Shown here piece after piece: positions 26,966 through 36,926 of a DNA stretch of 64,000 nt. Origin of the DNA: Paucimonas lemoignei (lineage in GTDB: Bacteria; Pseudomonadota; Gammaproteobacteria; Pseudomonadales; Pseudomonadaceae); contig LS483371.1 in NCBI GenBank assembly GCA_900475325.1, forward strand, positions 3,286,001 through 3,350,000, written 5' to 3'. Each line of letters begins with the position of its first letter. Within the stretch, counting starts at the first letter, position 1. A model generated the notes under the pieces. The model was not told the origin of the DNA and did no database searches. It worked only from the letters and a program-made list of their open reading frames with translations. A program made the translations under genes and the position numbers.

Positions 26966-27157
26966 ATGAACTCACTGAAAATCATGTCGGTCGTTGGCAG
27001 CGCGGTTCCACCTTCCCTTCGCGAACGCGGGCTTCTGGCGTGCTGGTATCTGGTCGATGACGGTGAACCGGTTAGCGGGCCGTTTTCTTCACTGACGGCC
27101 GCACAAGCCTCGTACCGACAGATTGACCCGTCGCAAACCAGCCATCACTTGAATTGA
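26966..27157 (+). CDS. small conserved protein, unknown
   Basis: 63 residues from ATG 26966, with TGGAGG seven bases upstream. The part LLACWYLVDDGEPVSGPFSS followed by L-T-A-A-Q-A-S-Y-R resembles short proteins with a GYF-2-like W-Y-x6-G-P-F motif. Function unknown. A terminator follows at 27200. Confidence 0.6.
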   Translation: MNSLKIMSVVGSAVPPSLRERGLLACWYLVDDGEPVSGPFSSLTAAQASYRQIDPSQTSHHLN

Positions 27158-27199
27158 TTCCTGCATCACGATCATCGTGCGTTGCTCCGCACACCCCTT

Positions 27200-27231
27200 G
27201 CCCGCGTCCCTCCCCTGATGCGGGCTTTTTT
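27200..27231 (+). terminator. Rho-independent terminator
   Basis: GCCCGC, 14-base loop, GCGGGC, six T. It follows the small protein gene ending at 27157 and lies just before the convergent gene ending at 27250. Confidence 0.75.
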
Positions 27232-27249
27232 ATGCCCAACACAAGGTGA

Positions 27250-27810
27250 TCAGAGCTTTTCGGCCATCGCTGCGTTGACCTGGCAGCGATGGGTCAGCCT
27301 TTGCAGGCGTTTTTCAAGGCTCATGAACACCACGCGATCGGTGCGACCACTTTCCAGCTCATCGATCAGATCATTGGCCACTTGGCGCAACTCGTAAGCA
27401 ATCACCACGCGGTCGTCGTTCAGGTCCTGGCGATGGGACTCGAACAATCTATGCAGGTAATCCTGCAGGGTGTTCTGCAAACGGTGACGGTCTGTGGCCC
27501 GCAAGTGATTCAGGCTCAGGCTGATCTTGCCCAACAGCTCACCCAGCTCACCGCACAAATACTGCATGCGTCGTGCGTAGCCGATTTCCCGTTCGCGCAG
27601 TGCCTTGTGCGCCGCCGCTGCCTCCTGGCTGCGCTGTATGCCTGGAATCGCCACCGCAACCATCATGCCCACGATCAAGCCAGTGGCCTGAACCCAACCT
27701 GCCCAATCCGCTGGCCGGGAAAAGAACCCGGCCCCCAGCAACAGAACGGCTACTGCACCGGCAACTATCACTAATACAACGTAATCCTTGCTGATAAACC
27801 CTTTGGGCAT
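27250..27810 (-). CDS. membrane-anchored coiled-coil protein, unknown
   Basis: From ATG 27810 (MPKGFISKDYVVLV), 186 residues; AAGGAG precedes the start. Two hydrophobic spans near the N-terminus (VVLVIVAGAVAVLLLGAGFF and WAGWVQATGLIVGMMVAVAIPG), then a long charged helical cytosolic part rich in Arg/Leu. No enzyme motif. Possibly an inner-membrane structural or sensing protein. Confidence 0.7.
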   Translation of the reverse strand: MPKGFISKDYVVLVIVAGAVAVLLLGAGFFSRPADWAGWVQATGLIVGMMVAVAIPGIQRSQEAAAAHKALREREIGYARRMQYLCGELGELLGKISLSLNHLRATDRHRLQNTLQDYLHRLFESHRQDLNDDRVVIAYELRQVANDLIDELESGRTDRVVFMSLEKRLQRLTHRCQVNAAMAEKL

Positions 27811-28056
27811 TAGGTAACTCCTTCGATCTGCGGCGGCTGACTTCAATGGCAAGAATGCTAATCGCTGCGCACGCCAGATACCACGACTATTGTCGGTGAT
27901 AACCCGGTTTAAGCCCCATGACGACAACTCGCTCGGTTTTATTGTTGAAACGTCCTGCAACAGCCATCGACAGCGTTAAGGGCTGCTCATAAAATGCAGC
28001 GGTGTTTTATATCCCCGTGCGATAACGCACATGCCATTTATTTGTGAGCCTTGCTC

Positions 28057-28992
28057 TTGAAAACTCGTCTTCCATTTTTGGGCCTTTTATTTGTACTTGC
28101 AGGCCCGGCACTCTCCATCAGTGCCTTTGCCAACGAATCGCCAGCACTGAACCGTGACCCTTCGCAACTGCATCTGGCTTCAGGCAGCGCCATGGTGGTC
28201 GACTTGCAGACCGATAAAGTGCTCTACGCGAGCAATCCGGACGTCGTGGTGCCCATCGCTTCGGTCACCAAGCTGATGACAGGCATGGTGGTACTGGATG
28301 CCAAGCAATCGATGGACGAAGTCATTCCGGTCAATATTTCCCAGACCCCGGAAATGAAAGGGGTATTTTCCAGGGTCAAACTGGGCAGCGAACTGCCGCG
28401 CCGGGAGATGCTGCTGATCACCTTGATGTCCTCGGAGAACCGAGCTGCTGCCAGCCTTGCCCATAGTTACCCGGGTGGCTACCCGGCATTCATTCTGGCG
28501 ATGAACGCCAAGGCCAAGGCACTGGGCATGAAACATACGGTGTATGTCGAGCCTACAGGGCTGTCCATCTATAACGTTTCTACGGCACGCGACCTGACCA
28601 AGCTGGTCCTGGCGGCGCGCAAGTATCCGATGCTCAGCGAGTTGAGCACCACCGCGGAAAAAACCGTCACGTTCCGCAAGCCGACCTATAGCCTCGGGTT
28701 CAGCAACACCGACCATCTGGTTCGCAAAGACAACTGGGACATCAAGCTGACCAAAACCGGCTTTACCAACCAGGCCGGGCATTGCCTCGTGTTGCTCACG
28801 AGCATGGCTAATCGTCCTGTGTCTGTCGTAATCCTGGATGCTTTTGGCAAATACACCCACTTCGCCGATGCAAGCCGTCTGCGCCAATGGGTTGAGACCG
28901 GCAAGAGCAGCCCCGCACCAGCAGTCGCCTTGCAGTATAAAAAGGACAAGAACCTGGTCATGAAACAGAACGGTCTGCAAGCCAAAGAATAA
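28057..28992 (+). CDS. pbpG: D-alanyl-D-alanine endopeptidase (PBP7)
   Basis: A periplasmic low-molecular-mass penicillin-binding protein that cleaves D-Ala-DAP cross-links. All three motifs are present: S-V-T-K (catalytic Ser-x-x-Lys, about residue 70), S-E-N (about 127), and K-T-G-F (about 245). Signal peptide [18 protein letters not shown]. No ATG gives this N-terminus; I chose the TTG at 28057 (reading MKTRLPF), which matches family N-termini. A TTG at 28051 is the other choice. Length about 311 residues is normal. A terminator follows closely. Confidence 0.92.
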   Translation: MKTRLPFLGLLFVLAGPALSISAFANESPALNRDPSQLHLASGSAMVVDLQTDKVLYASNPDVVVPIASVTKLMTGMVVLDAKQSMDEVIPVNISQTPEMKGVFSRVKLGSELPRREMLLITLMSSENRAAASLAHSYPGGYPAFILAMNAKAKALGMKHTVYVEPTGLSIYNVSTARDLTKLVLAARKYPMLSELSTTAEKTVTFRKPTYSLGFSNTDHLVRKDNWDIKLTKTGFTNQAGHCLVLLTSMANRPVSVVILDAFGKYTHFADASRLRQWVETGKSSPAPAVALQYKKDKNLVMKQNGLQAKE

Positions 28993-29008
28993 CCCGGGCT
29001 ATTGACGC

Positions 29009-29046
29009 AAAAAGGCCGCTGCCCGGTAACGGGTCAGCGGCCTTTT
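29009..29046. terminator. terminator between pbpG and the dehydrogenase gene
   Basis: AAAAAGGCCGCTG...CAGCGGCCTTTT: a 9-bp stem (GGCCGCTGC/G-type) with both an A-run and a T-run, so it can act in either direction between these convergent genes. Confidence 0.82.
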
Positions 29047-29058
29047 GCTGTGAGCGAT

Positions 29059-30492
29059 TTAGCGGTTGAACTGAGTGACCAGCTTGGTATTCAGGTAAGC
29101 CTCGATTGCCTCGGTGCCCCCTTCAGAGCCGTAGCCAGAGTCCTTGATGCCACCGAACGGAACCTCTGGCAGCCCGATACCCAGGTGATTGATCGACAAC
29201 ATCCCGGCTTCGATGTAAGTGCCCAGCGCATGGGCAGTCTTCATCGAGGTGGTGAATGCATAGGACGCCAGACCAAACGGCACACGGTTTGACTCGGCAA
29301 TGGCCTCTTCCAGCGTATCGAAAGGCACCAGCAGCGCCACTGGGCCGAACGGCTCTTCGTTCATGATGCGCATTTCCCGCGTCAAGCCGCTGATGACTGT
29401 CGGCTCGAAGAAGTAGCCCGGGCCGTCGATGGCTTTGCCTCCTGCGTTCACGGTCGCACCGGCGGCGCGCGCGTCTTCGACCAGGGCGGTCAACGCAGGG
29501 ATGCGACGGTCATTGGCGACCGGGCCCATGGTGGAGGTTGCATCCAGACCGCTGCCGACTTTGATTTCACGGGTCAGGCCGACAAACTTGTCGAGAAACG
29601 CATCGAACACGCCACGCTGCACCAGAATCCGGGTGGGCGACACGCAGACCTGTCCGGCGTTGCGGAACTTGGCCGTGGCCAACACCTTGGCAGCAAGGTC
29701 GATGTCCGCGTCATCGAACACAAGAGCCGGCGCGTGGCCGCCCAACTCCATGGTCGCGCGCTTCATGTGCTGGCCCGCCAGCGCTGCCAGCTGCTTGCCC
29801 ACGGGCGTCGAGCCGGTGAAGGTCACTTTACGGATCACCGGATGAGGGATCAGGTACGAAGAGATTTCGGCTGGATCGCCATACACCAGACCAATCACTC
29901 CGGCAGGAACGCCGGCATCAGCAAACGCACGGATCAGTTCGGCAGGCGAAGCCGGGGTCTCTTCCGGAGCCTTGATGATGATCGAACAACCTGCCGCCAG
30001 CGCCGACGACAGCTTGCGCACCACCTGGTTGATCGGGAAATTCCACGGCGTGAAAGCTGCAACGGGGCCTACCGGCTCCTTGATGACTTTCTGCTCGATG
30101 TCGCTGCCACGCGACGGCACCAGGCGGCCATAACTGCGACGGCCTTCTTCGGCGAGCCAGTCGATGATGTCAGCGCCGGACATCACTTCCATGCGCGCCT
30201 CAGCCAACGGCTTGCCTTGTTCCTGGGTCATGATCCGGGCAATGGCATCAGCGCGTTCACGCAACAGTTGCGCCGCTTTCTGCATGGTTTTGTAACGGTC
30301 GTAAGCTGAAGTGGCCCGCCATACCGCGAAGCCGCGCTCGGCAGCCGCCAGGGCTTCATCGAGGTCGGCGATGCTGGCATGGGCGACAGTGCCCAGCTTC
30401 TGGCCAGTGGCCGGGTCGATCACGGCGATGGTGCGACCCTCTTGGCCCGCGCGCCACTGACCGTCAATGAACAGCTGTACTTCAGGATACAT
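29059..30492 (-). CDS. NAD(P)-dependent succinate-semialdehyde dehydrogenase-type enzyme
   Basis: A 477-residue aldehyde dehydrogenase. The catalytic Glu lies in M-E-L-G-G-H-A-P (about 252) and the catalytic Cys in N-A-G-Q-V-C-V-S-P (about 286). The W-N-F-P motif (about 152) completes the active site. The sequence is close to the SSADH/GabD branch and to alpha-ketoglutaric-semialdehyde dehydrogenases, so the aldehyde is probably a short semialdehyde. It is single: no gabT neighbour. Cytosolic. Confidence 0.88.
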   Translation of the reverse strand: MYPEVQLFIDGQWRAGQEGRTIAVIDPATGQKLGTVAHASIADLDEALAAAERGFAVWRATSAYDRYKTMQKAAQLLRERADAIARIMTQEQGKPLAEARMEVMSGADIIDWLAEEGRRSYGRLVPSRGSDIEQKVIKEPVGPVAAFTPWNFPINQVVRKLSSALAAGCSIIIKAPEETPASPAELIRAFADAGVPAGVIGLVYGDPAEISSYLIPHPVIRKVTFTGSTPVGKQLAALAGQHMKRATMELGGHAPALVFDDADIDLAAKVLATAKFRNAGQVCVSPTRILVQRGVFDAFLDKFVGLTREIKVGSGLDATSTMGPVANDRRIPALTALVEDARAAGATVNAGGKAIDGPGYFFEPTVISGLTREMRIMNEEPFGPVALLVPFDTLEEAIAESNRVPFGLASYAFTTSMKTAHALGTYIEAGMLSINHLGIGLPEVPFGGIKDSGYGSEGGTEAIEAYLNTKLVTQFNR

Positions 30493-30627
30493 AGCGATTC
30501 TCCAATTGCATTCGCAAGGACAAAGAATGTTCTTTCAAGGGTGCAGAGAGCAGATGGGGGCGCTGCCACAGATATCAAGGCGAGATATCGTACAACTGAC
30601 CTGTCGCAGCGGGTTACAAGGCCTGGA

Positions 30628-31511
30628 TCAACCCTTGGTACGCTGCTGCCAGGCTGCGGCAAGGCCACTGAGACAAATGACAACGATGCCAAATTGCGCG
30701 GTCAGAGACGGCGCATGGCCAAAGACCAGATAACCCAGCAACCCTGCGAATACAATCTGGCAGTAGCTGAAGGGTGCCAGCATGGCTGGGGCCGCAAAGC
30801 GAAAGGCTTGGGTCAGCAGCAAATGCGCGACCATGCCGCAGGTACCCAGGGCGAGCATGAACGGCAAGTGCTTGAGCTCAGGTGCCGTCCAGAAAAACGG
30901 CAGCAAGGCGGTCATGATCAGCGTATTGAACAGCCCCGCGAAAAAGTTGCTGGTGGTCGGACTGTCGTGAGCGCTGACCATGCGAGTCAGCAATTGGTAC
31001 GAAGCAAACAGCATCGCCGAGCACAGCGGCAGCAGGCTCGCCGGGGTGAACAGCTCGCCGCCCGGATGAACGATGATCAGGACCCCCACAAAGCCGACCA
31101 GAACGGCGGCCCACTGCTTGCGGGTGACATGTTCCCCAGCAGCGGTACCGACATGGCCGTGATCAGCAGCGGAGCAAGAAAGTTGACCGCCGTGGCCTCC
31201 GCCAGCGGGATATACATCAGGCCGGTGGTGAAGAACAGGCTTGTACCCAGCAGGCACAGGGCACGCATGATCTGAAGCTTCAAGCGCTTGGTGCGCAGTA
31301 CGCGAAGCCCGGCCGAGGGCATGAAAATCCCCGCCATCAACACGGTGTGCACGACGTAGCGCACCCACACCACCATGAAGATGGGATAGAAACCGGATAG
31401 ATATTTAGAGATGGTGTCGTGGCTGGAAAACAGAAACGTCGCCAGCACAATGAGCGCAATGCCCTTCAATGGCTGATTGACGCCCGATAATGGCGTGCTC
31501 GCGGTGCTCAT
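30628..31511 (-). pseudogene. DMT (EamA) transporter, frameshifted
   Basis: The first part (31511 down to about 31131) encodes M-S-T-A-S-T-P and several membrane spans up to T-A-M-S-V-P-L-L-G. There the frame breaks. The next frame carries E-H-V-T-R-K-Q-W-A-A-V-L-V-G-F and runs in register to 30628, completing a ten-span EamA protein of about 294 residues. The break sits in a G4 run (C4 at 31134-31137); one missing G restores a single frame. It is therefore a recent inactivation or a sequencing error. Drug/metabolite export is the family role. Confidence 0.85.
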
Positions 31512-31697
31512 CGGGTTTCCTTGGCAATGCAGAAAACAGGCACATGTTCAGCTGCCGGAGGGCAGTGTGCGCGACGTCCCTGAGTGGTGGATAAACAAAG
31601 AATATAGAAGCTGTAGTCGTATTCCAAACAAACCGAGCGCATTTGCGCAATTAAAATGACTGGCCAGTCCGTAAGGTCCGGCACTGAATCTCGCGGT

Positions 31698-32375
31698 TCA
31701 AGACGCTGCGGTGTTTTCCAGTAAAACCTGTGAATGCTCCAGCCAGCGCTCGAAACAGGCAAAGATCGCAAGGGCCGTCGATACCACCTGCTTTCGCTCT
31801 TCAGGCTCTACAACCTGCGAAAGCTCTGCCAAGTAGGCCTTCCACATCCGGCCGGTCGCGCTCCCATACACATCGAGAAAGTCCCCGCCTGTGCCCTCGC
31901 CCACGGCTAGCTTATCGTGGGCAATACGGCGCAGGATCTGGCCACCCAGCGTCGCGCCTTCGATGACGTAGAGTGCGCCCATCACTTGAGCGTGGGTGTT
32001 GAGTGGGGGCAATTCACTGCACAGGCCCAGTGTTTCAATCTCGATATCGGTCATGCCCAGTGCGCGAAGGTCATTACGCAGCGCCCCGGCTTTATGTCGG
32101 TCTTCGCCTTCCAGTTGCGCCCAGTTGGCGCAGTCCAACTGATGTTCCAGGGATACATAAAAACCGTAGTAAGCGCGGATCAGCCGCTTATAGAGATGAA
32201 TGTCCAGTTCGCTGGACGTAAACGGAAGCCGTCGCTCAAGGCCACGGTGATTTTCAGCCGTGGCCTCGCGCAGCTCCTGAAGTACCAGAGAGACACTTGC
32301 CCGGGCAGGGCTTGCATTTTGGGCTGAGGCGTTTTCGTCAAGCAAGTTATTGCGTCCATTTACCGGGCACGTCAA
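31698..32375 (-). CDS. biliverdin-producing heme oxygenase (BphO-like)
   Basis: A 225-residue HemO/BphO-type protein. The proximal-His segment is A-T-A-E-N-H-R-G-L-E (His about 43); the G-A-L-Y-V-I-E-G-A-T-L-G-G-Q segment and G-S-A-T-G-R-M-W are typical. It opens heme to biliverdin, iron and CO. In Pseudomonas such a gene usually sits beside bphP, supplying the bacteriophytochrome chromophore; no phytochrome gene is in the neighbourhood here. An N-terminal extension of about 25 residues precedes the fold. The role could be chromophore supply for a phytochrome elsewhere, or iron recovery. Confidence 0.88.
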   Translation of the reverse strand: MTCPVNGRNNLLDENASAQNASPARASVSLVLQELREATAENHRGLERRLPFTSSELDIHLYKRLIRAYYGFYVSLEHQLDCANWAQLEGEDRHKAGALRNDLRALGMTDIEIETLGLCSELPPLNTHAQVMGALYVIEGATLGGQILRRIAHDKLAVGEGTGGDFLDVYGSATGRMWKAYLAELSQVVEPEERKQVVSTALAIFACFERWLEHSQVLLENTAAS

Positions 32376-32512
32376 TCCACGCGTGCTCGCTCATTAAAGT
32401 GGTCGATACATTACAGGATCATAAAGACAGCGGGCATTGTATTTATGGCATCTGCCCTGGCGCCATTAGCGTCACTCACCAGGACAGGCCTATTGCGTCT
32501 TCAAGTTCAGGT

Positions 32513-34138
32513 TTAGAAGATGTAATCGGTGGTCAGGAAACTGGACTCTCGGTTACGGATGATGTCGCTGATCAGGGTTTTATTGCTCTCCTGAAACTTG
32601 GTCGCAACCAGCGTGCGGATCGAAAACACCCGCAGGGCGTCATGAACAGACAAGGTGCCTTCCGCCGAATTCTTGCGACCGTTGAAAGGGAACTGATCCG
32701 GCCCGCGCTGACATTGGGCATTGATATTGATGCGTCCAACCTGATTGGCAAACGCATCCACCAGACGCCCCACTTCTTTGGAATCCTTACCGAAAAGGCT
32801 TAGTTGCTGGCCGAAATCGGAGTCCAGCACGTAATCAATGACGGTCTCCAGGTCGCGGTAAGCAACGACTGGCACCACTGGGCCAAATTGTTCTTCATGG
32901 TAGACGCGCATCTGTGAGGTCACTGGATACAACACGGCCGGGTAAAAGAACGTCTCGTTGATTTGCGCCCCGCCTTCATTCACCACGCTGGCCCCTTTGC
33001 TGATGGCGTCGTCCACCAAGCCTTTGAGGTATTCCGGCTTTCCGGGCTCAGGTAATGGCGTCAACGACACGCCTGCCTCCCAAGGCATTCCAGGCTTTAG
33101 CTGCGCGAGCTTTTGCTTGAACTTGTCCAGAAAGCTGTCGACCACGCTTTCATGCACAAACAGGATCTTGAGTGCCGTGCAGCGCTGGCCGTTGAAGGAC
33201 AGAGAACCCGTGACCGCCTCATTGACGGCATTATCCAGATCGACATCAGGCAGGACGATACCGGGATTTTTTGCATCCAGCCCCAGCGCCGCCCTTAGCC
33301 GGTGAGGTTTAGGGTGCAGCTTTTTCAGGTCACTGGCAGCCTTGTGGGTCCCGATGAAAGCGAACACATCGATTTTCCCGCTGGCCATCAGGGCGCTGAC
33401 CGTCTCCCGACCGCCGCCGTAAATCACATTGATTACGCCTGCGGGGAAGCTGTCACGAAAGGCTTCGAGCAAGGGCCGGATCAACAGCACGCCGAATTTG
33501 GCTGGTTTGAAGACCACGGTGTTGCCCATGATCAGCGCCGGAATCAGGGTGGTGAAAGTCTCATTGAGCGGATAGTTGTAAGGCCCCATACACAGGGTCA
33601 CGCCCAGTGGCACGCGGCGGATCTGGCCTAGGGTGTCCTGCTCCAGCTCGAAACGGCTCGAGCGGCGGTCCAGCTCTTTAAGGGCATTGATGGTGTCGAC
33701 GATGTAATCACAGGTGCGATCAAACTCCTTTTCTGAATCCTTGAGGTTCTTGCCGATTTCCCACATCAGCAGCTTCACCACGGCCTCACGCTGCTCGCGC
33801 ATGCGCTTGAGAAAACTTTCCACATGCTGAATGCGCTCCACAACCCGCATCGTCGGCCAGGCACCCTGCCCCCGGTCGTAAGCCGTAACTGCCGCATCCA
33901 GGGCTGTCATTGCTGTCGACGCATCCATCAGGGGCGTACTGCCCAGGATGACTGAGCGGATGCCATCCTCCGATTTCAGGCACACCGGGCTACGCACCGG
34001 CGCCAGCGGCCCCGGCCACAACTGCAAAGCACCGTTGACCAGATACTCACGCTGCTCGATGGCCTCGCCGGGACGATACTGTTCGGGAATATGTTCCATG
34101 GCAGGAAACAGTGTTTCAAGGCGGTTGCTGACACTCAC
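32513..34138 (-). CDS. NADP-dependent glyceraldehyde-3-phosphate dehydrogenase-like ALDH (GapN-type)
   Basis: GTG start at 34138, with a good GAGGTGAA site, gives 541 residues and the family N-terminus (LETLFPAMEHIPEQYRPG). ALDH active-site Cys lies in N-G-Q-R-C-T-A-L-K (about 312). The usual E-L-G-G motif is replaced by L-G-L-D-A-K-N-P, which I associate with this Pseudomonas GapN subfamily. It would oxidise G3P or another aldehyde without phosphorylation. A longer frame to 34183 exists but lacks a ribosome site. It is single and lies about 160 bases before the tRNA-Asn. Confidence 0.85.
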   Translation of the reverse strand: MSVSNRLETLFPAMEHIPEQYRPGEAIEQREYLVNGALQLWPGPLAPVRSPVCLKSEDGIRSVILGSTPLMDASTAMTALDAAVTAYDRGQGAWPTMRVVERIQHVESFLKRMREQREAVVKLLMWEIGKNLKDSEKEFDRTCDYIVDTINALKELDRRSSRFELEQDTLGQIRRVPLGVTLCMGPYNYPLNETFTTLIPALIMGNTVVFKPAKFGVLLIRPLLEAFRDSFPAGVINVIYGGGRETVSALMASGKIDVFAFIGTHKAASDLKKLHPKPHRLRAALGLDAKNPGIVLPDVDLDNAVNEAVTGSLSFNGQRCTALKILFVHESVVDSFLDKFKQKLAQLKPGMPWEAGVSLTPLPEPGKPEYLKGLVDDAISKGASVVNEGGAQINETFFYPAVLYPVTSQMRVYHEEQFGPVVPVVAYRDLETVIDYVLDSDFGQQLSLFGKDSKEVGRLVDAFANQVGRININAQCQRGPDQFPFNGRKNSAEGTLSVHDALRVFSIRTLVATKFQESNKTLISDIIRNRESSFLTTDYIF

Positions 34139-34260
34139 GGGTTTCACCTCGCTGGTATGGGCAAAAAAGGCACGCCAACACACTACGCCACTGGCCCCTC
34201 ATAATGGAAACCGCCCAGCGCGCGACTCGTCAAAACCGTGAAAATATTTCAGGCTACTGC

Positions 34261-34288
34261 TTGACTACTCTAATTTAATCAGTAACAT
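34261..34288 (+). promoter_or_regulatory. promoter of tRNA-Asn
   Basis: TTGACT (34261-34266), 16 bases, TAACAT (34283-34288), about 9 bases before the tRNA 5' end. Confidence 0.55.
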
Positions 34289-34297
34289 AGCGCTCAT

Positions 34298-34373
<76 letters not shown>

Positions 34374-34541
34374 CCTTCAGGAAGCTGTAGATTCAAGGGT
34401 TTGAGCGGGTTTTGTAGAAAGATTCTCAGCAACGCTGAAAATCACCAAGATCCGCTCCCTCCCCTACCGCTTAACTTCTGTAACACTTCAGTATGTGATT
34501 CAAAGCGCTGTCTCTAATCAATCGATTTAGAGGCAAGCACC

Positions 34542-35405
34542 ATGAAAATCGCATCGGTCCTTTCGACCAAAGGCGGCCCTGGCAAGACCACGGTAACCGC
34601 AAACCTGGGCGCTTTCTGCGCCGACGCCAATCTCCGTACCCTGCTCATCGACCTCGATACGCAACCCTCGTTGTCCTCGTTCTATCGTCTGGATAGCGAA
34701 GCCCCTGGCGGCACCTACCAGCTGATTTCCCAGAACGAAACCATCCCTGATCTGGTGGTTTCCCGCACCTGCATCCCCAATCTGTCGCTGATCCTCTCCA
34801 ACGACCCGCACAACCAGCTGAGCAACATGCTGCTCTACGCGGCTGACGGGCGCCTGCGCCTGAAAAACCTGATGTCGGAATTTGCCCAGGATTACGACCT
34901 GGTGCTGATCGATACCCAGGGAGCGCGTTCGGTGACGCTGGAGACCGCGCTGCTGTGTTCGGATCTGGCGATTTCACCCATCACGCCGGACATGCTCGCC
35001 GCCCGGGAGTTTTATCGCGGCACCCAGCAGTTGCTCAAAGACCTTGCACCGCTGGCTTCGCTGGGGGTCTACACGCCACCGCTGAACATTGTGATCAACA
35101 AACTCGATGCCACCAACGACGCCAACCTGATCTACCAGTCGCTGGTGGAAACTCTGGCGGATCATCCGCAGATCAACCTGCTGCAGACCACCATCCCGGC
35201 CGCCGTCAGTTTCCGTCGCGCCGCTACCGAAGGCGTGCCGGCCCACCGCCTCGAATACCGCCAACCCCATAACCGTCGTTCACCCGCCGCCTTCGCCGTG
35301 ATGAAGGCGCTGGCCTCGGAGCTGTTCCCGGAATGGCGTGCGCTCTTCAACAAGCTGGCCCACGACACACTGGGCACGCCAGCGGATGAGGAGCTTGCCT
35401 CATGA
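34542..35405 (+). CDS. ParA/Soj family ATPase of the ICE
   Basis: 287 residues. Deviant Walker A K-G-G-P-G-K-T-T (about residues 10-17), second motif L-I-D-L-D-T-Q-P and Walker B V-L-I-D-T-Q-G. This is the Soj-type protein that opens the maintenance module of PFGI-1/pKLC102-type elements and is needed for stable inheritance of the excised form. GAGG lies upstream of the ATG. The stop overlaps the dnaB start (ATGA). Confidence 0.92.
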   Translation: MKIASVLSTKGGPGKTTVTANLGAFCADANLRTLLIDLDTQPSLSSFYRLDSEAPGGTYQLISQNETIPDLVVSRTCIPNLSLILSNDPHNQLSNMLLYAADGRLRLKNLMSEFAQDYDLVLIDTQGARSVTLETALLCSDLAISPITPDMLAAREFYRGTQQLLKDLAPLASLGVYTPPLNIVINKLDATNDANLIYQSLVETLADHPQINLLQTTIPAAVSFRRAATEGVPAHRLEYRQPHNRRSPAAFAVMKALASELFPEWRALFNKLAHDTLGTPADEELAS

Positions 35406-36748
35406 ACCTGCTCGATCTGGTACCTCCGCATTCCATTGAAGCGGAACAAGGCGTGCTCGGCGGGCTGATGCTAGACAACAGCACCTGGGATCTGGTGGCC
35501 GACACGCTTTCCGCGCAGGACTTCTTCCGGCGTGACCATCGGGTGATCTATCAGGCCATTCAAAGCCTGGCGATTGTCGACCAACCGTTCGACGTGGTGA
35601 CCCTGTCCAACTCGATTGCCGAAATATCCCAGGCCGGTGGTCTGGGCTATCTCGCCGAGCTGGCGAAGAACACGCCGTCCGTGGCCAACATCAGCGCCTA
35701 TGCCGAAATTGTTCGCGAACGTGCGCACCTGCGTCAACTGATCCTGCTCGGCCACGAAGCCAGCCGCCTGGCGAGCGAGCCCCAGGCAAAAAGTGTCGAG
35801 GTGCAGGAGGAGTTCGAGCAAAAGCTTTTTGCCTTGGGCCAGGGGCATGCGCCGAACCGCTTCATCGACGTCAACGAAACCCTCATGAAAGTGCTGGAGC
35901 AGGTGGACTTCAACTTCAACCACGGCAATGGCGTGACCGGCGTCCCCAGCGGCCTGGTGGATCTGGATCAGAAAACCGGAGGATTTCAGGATGCCGACCT
36001 GGTCATCGTCGCCGCGCGCCCATCGATGGGCAAAACCAGCCTCGCACTTAACGTCGTCGATGCGGTACTGGCTGAGGATCCCGCTAACAGCGTGCAGATC
36101 TACAGCCTGGAGATGCCGGCCAAAGCCCTGCTATATCGCCTGATTGCCATCCTCGGTCAGTTGGATGTAGCTCGCCTGATGCGCGGCGACCTGGGCGACG
36201 AGGATTGGCCAAAACTGAGCGCCGGCGTGGCGAAGATCAACCAGTACGGCGAGCGGCTGGTGATCGATGACAGCTCGGCCCTGACCCCGACCGCCTTACG
36301 TGCCCGAGTGCGCAGAGCCGCCCGGCGCTATGGCGCGCCGCGTTTGATCATGGTCGATTACCTGCAGTTGATGCAGTGCCCCGGCAAGGAAAACCGGAAT
36401 CTGGAGATCGGCGCGATTTCAGCTGGCCTCAAAGCGATTGCTAAGGAATTCAACTGCCCGGTACTGGCCCTGTCGCAGCTCAACCGTGGCCTGGAAAGCC
36501 GCGCCAACAAACGTCCGCATAACGGTGACCTGCGCGAATCCGGCGCGCTGGAGCAGGACGCCGACCTGACCCTGTTCATCTACCGCGACGAGGTTTACCA
36601 CCCCGAATCGATGGACCAGGGCATCGCCGAGCTAATCATCGGCAAACACCGAAACGGACCGACCGGCGTAGTGCGCACTGCATTCATCGCCGAACAGACC
36701 CGTTTCGCCAATCTGGACGCCAGGGATCGGCAAGGAGCATCAGCATGA
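35402..36748 (+). CDS. dnaB: DnaB-like replicative helicase of the ICE
   Basis: 448 residues: N-terminal DnaB domain (P-P-H-S-I-E-A-E-Q-G-V-L-G-G-L-M-L-D-N) and RecA-like motor with Walker A A-R-P-S-M-G-K-T-S (about 200-208), Walker B-like L-I-M-V-D-Y-L-Q-L-M, and the F4 motif L-S-Q-L-N-R-G-L-E. This is the element's own copy rather than the chromosomal gene, as its partners show. It presumably supports replication of the excised element, with the STY4528 protein as loader/initiator (inference). Confidence 0.93.
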   Translation: MNLLDLVPPHSIEAEQGVLGGLMLDNSTWDLVADTLSAQDFFRRDHRVIYQAIQSLAIVDQPFDVVTLSNSIAEISQAGGLGYLAELAKNTPSVANISAYAEIVRERAHLRQLILLGHEASRLASEPQAKSVEVQEEFEQKLFALGQGHAPNRFIDVNETLMKVLEQVDFNFNHGNGVTGVPSGLVDLDQKTGGFQDADLVIVAARPSMGKTSLALNVVDAVLAEDPANSVQIYSLEMPAKALLYRLIAILGQLDVARLMRGDLGDEDWPKLSAGVAKINQYGERLVIDDSSALTPTALRARVRRAARRYGAPRLIMVDYLQLMQCPGKENRNLEIGAISAGLKAIAKEFNCPVLALSQLNRGLESRANKRPHNGDLRESGALEQDADLTLFIYRDEVYHPESMDQGIAELIIGKHRNGPTGVVRTAFIAEQTRFANLDARDRQGASA

Positions 36749-36926
36749 ACAAAAAAGACCTGTGCCCCGAGGAACCTGCATGGACTGCCTGGCAGAGTTT
36801 GCCCTGCACCGGGCCATCCGCCGTATCAGCGATCCGCAACTGCATGACGACGAGTTGGATATCTATACCTGCCCTGAATGTGGCAGCTACGCGGTGGAGG
36901 AGCAACGCCATGAAAACCAGAACTGA
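36745..36926 (+). CDS. small zinc-ribbon protein, apparently frameshifted near its start
   Basis: ATG 36745 overlaps the dnaB stop (ATGA) and has AAGGAG in front, giving M-N-K-K-D-L-C-P. At CCCC (36765-36768) the frame is lost. The neighbouring frame continues as R-G-T-C-M-D-C-L-A-E-F-A-L-H-R and then Y-T-C-P-E-C-G-S-Y to TGA 36924-36926. One extra C would join them into a four-Cys zinc-ribbon protein of about 60 residues (CxxC...CPEC). As written, an intact 48-residue product can start at ATG 36780 (GAGGA upstream) but lacks one Cys. Function unknown. Confidence 0.5.
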
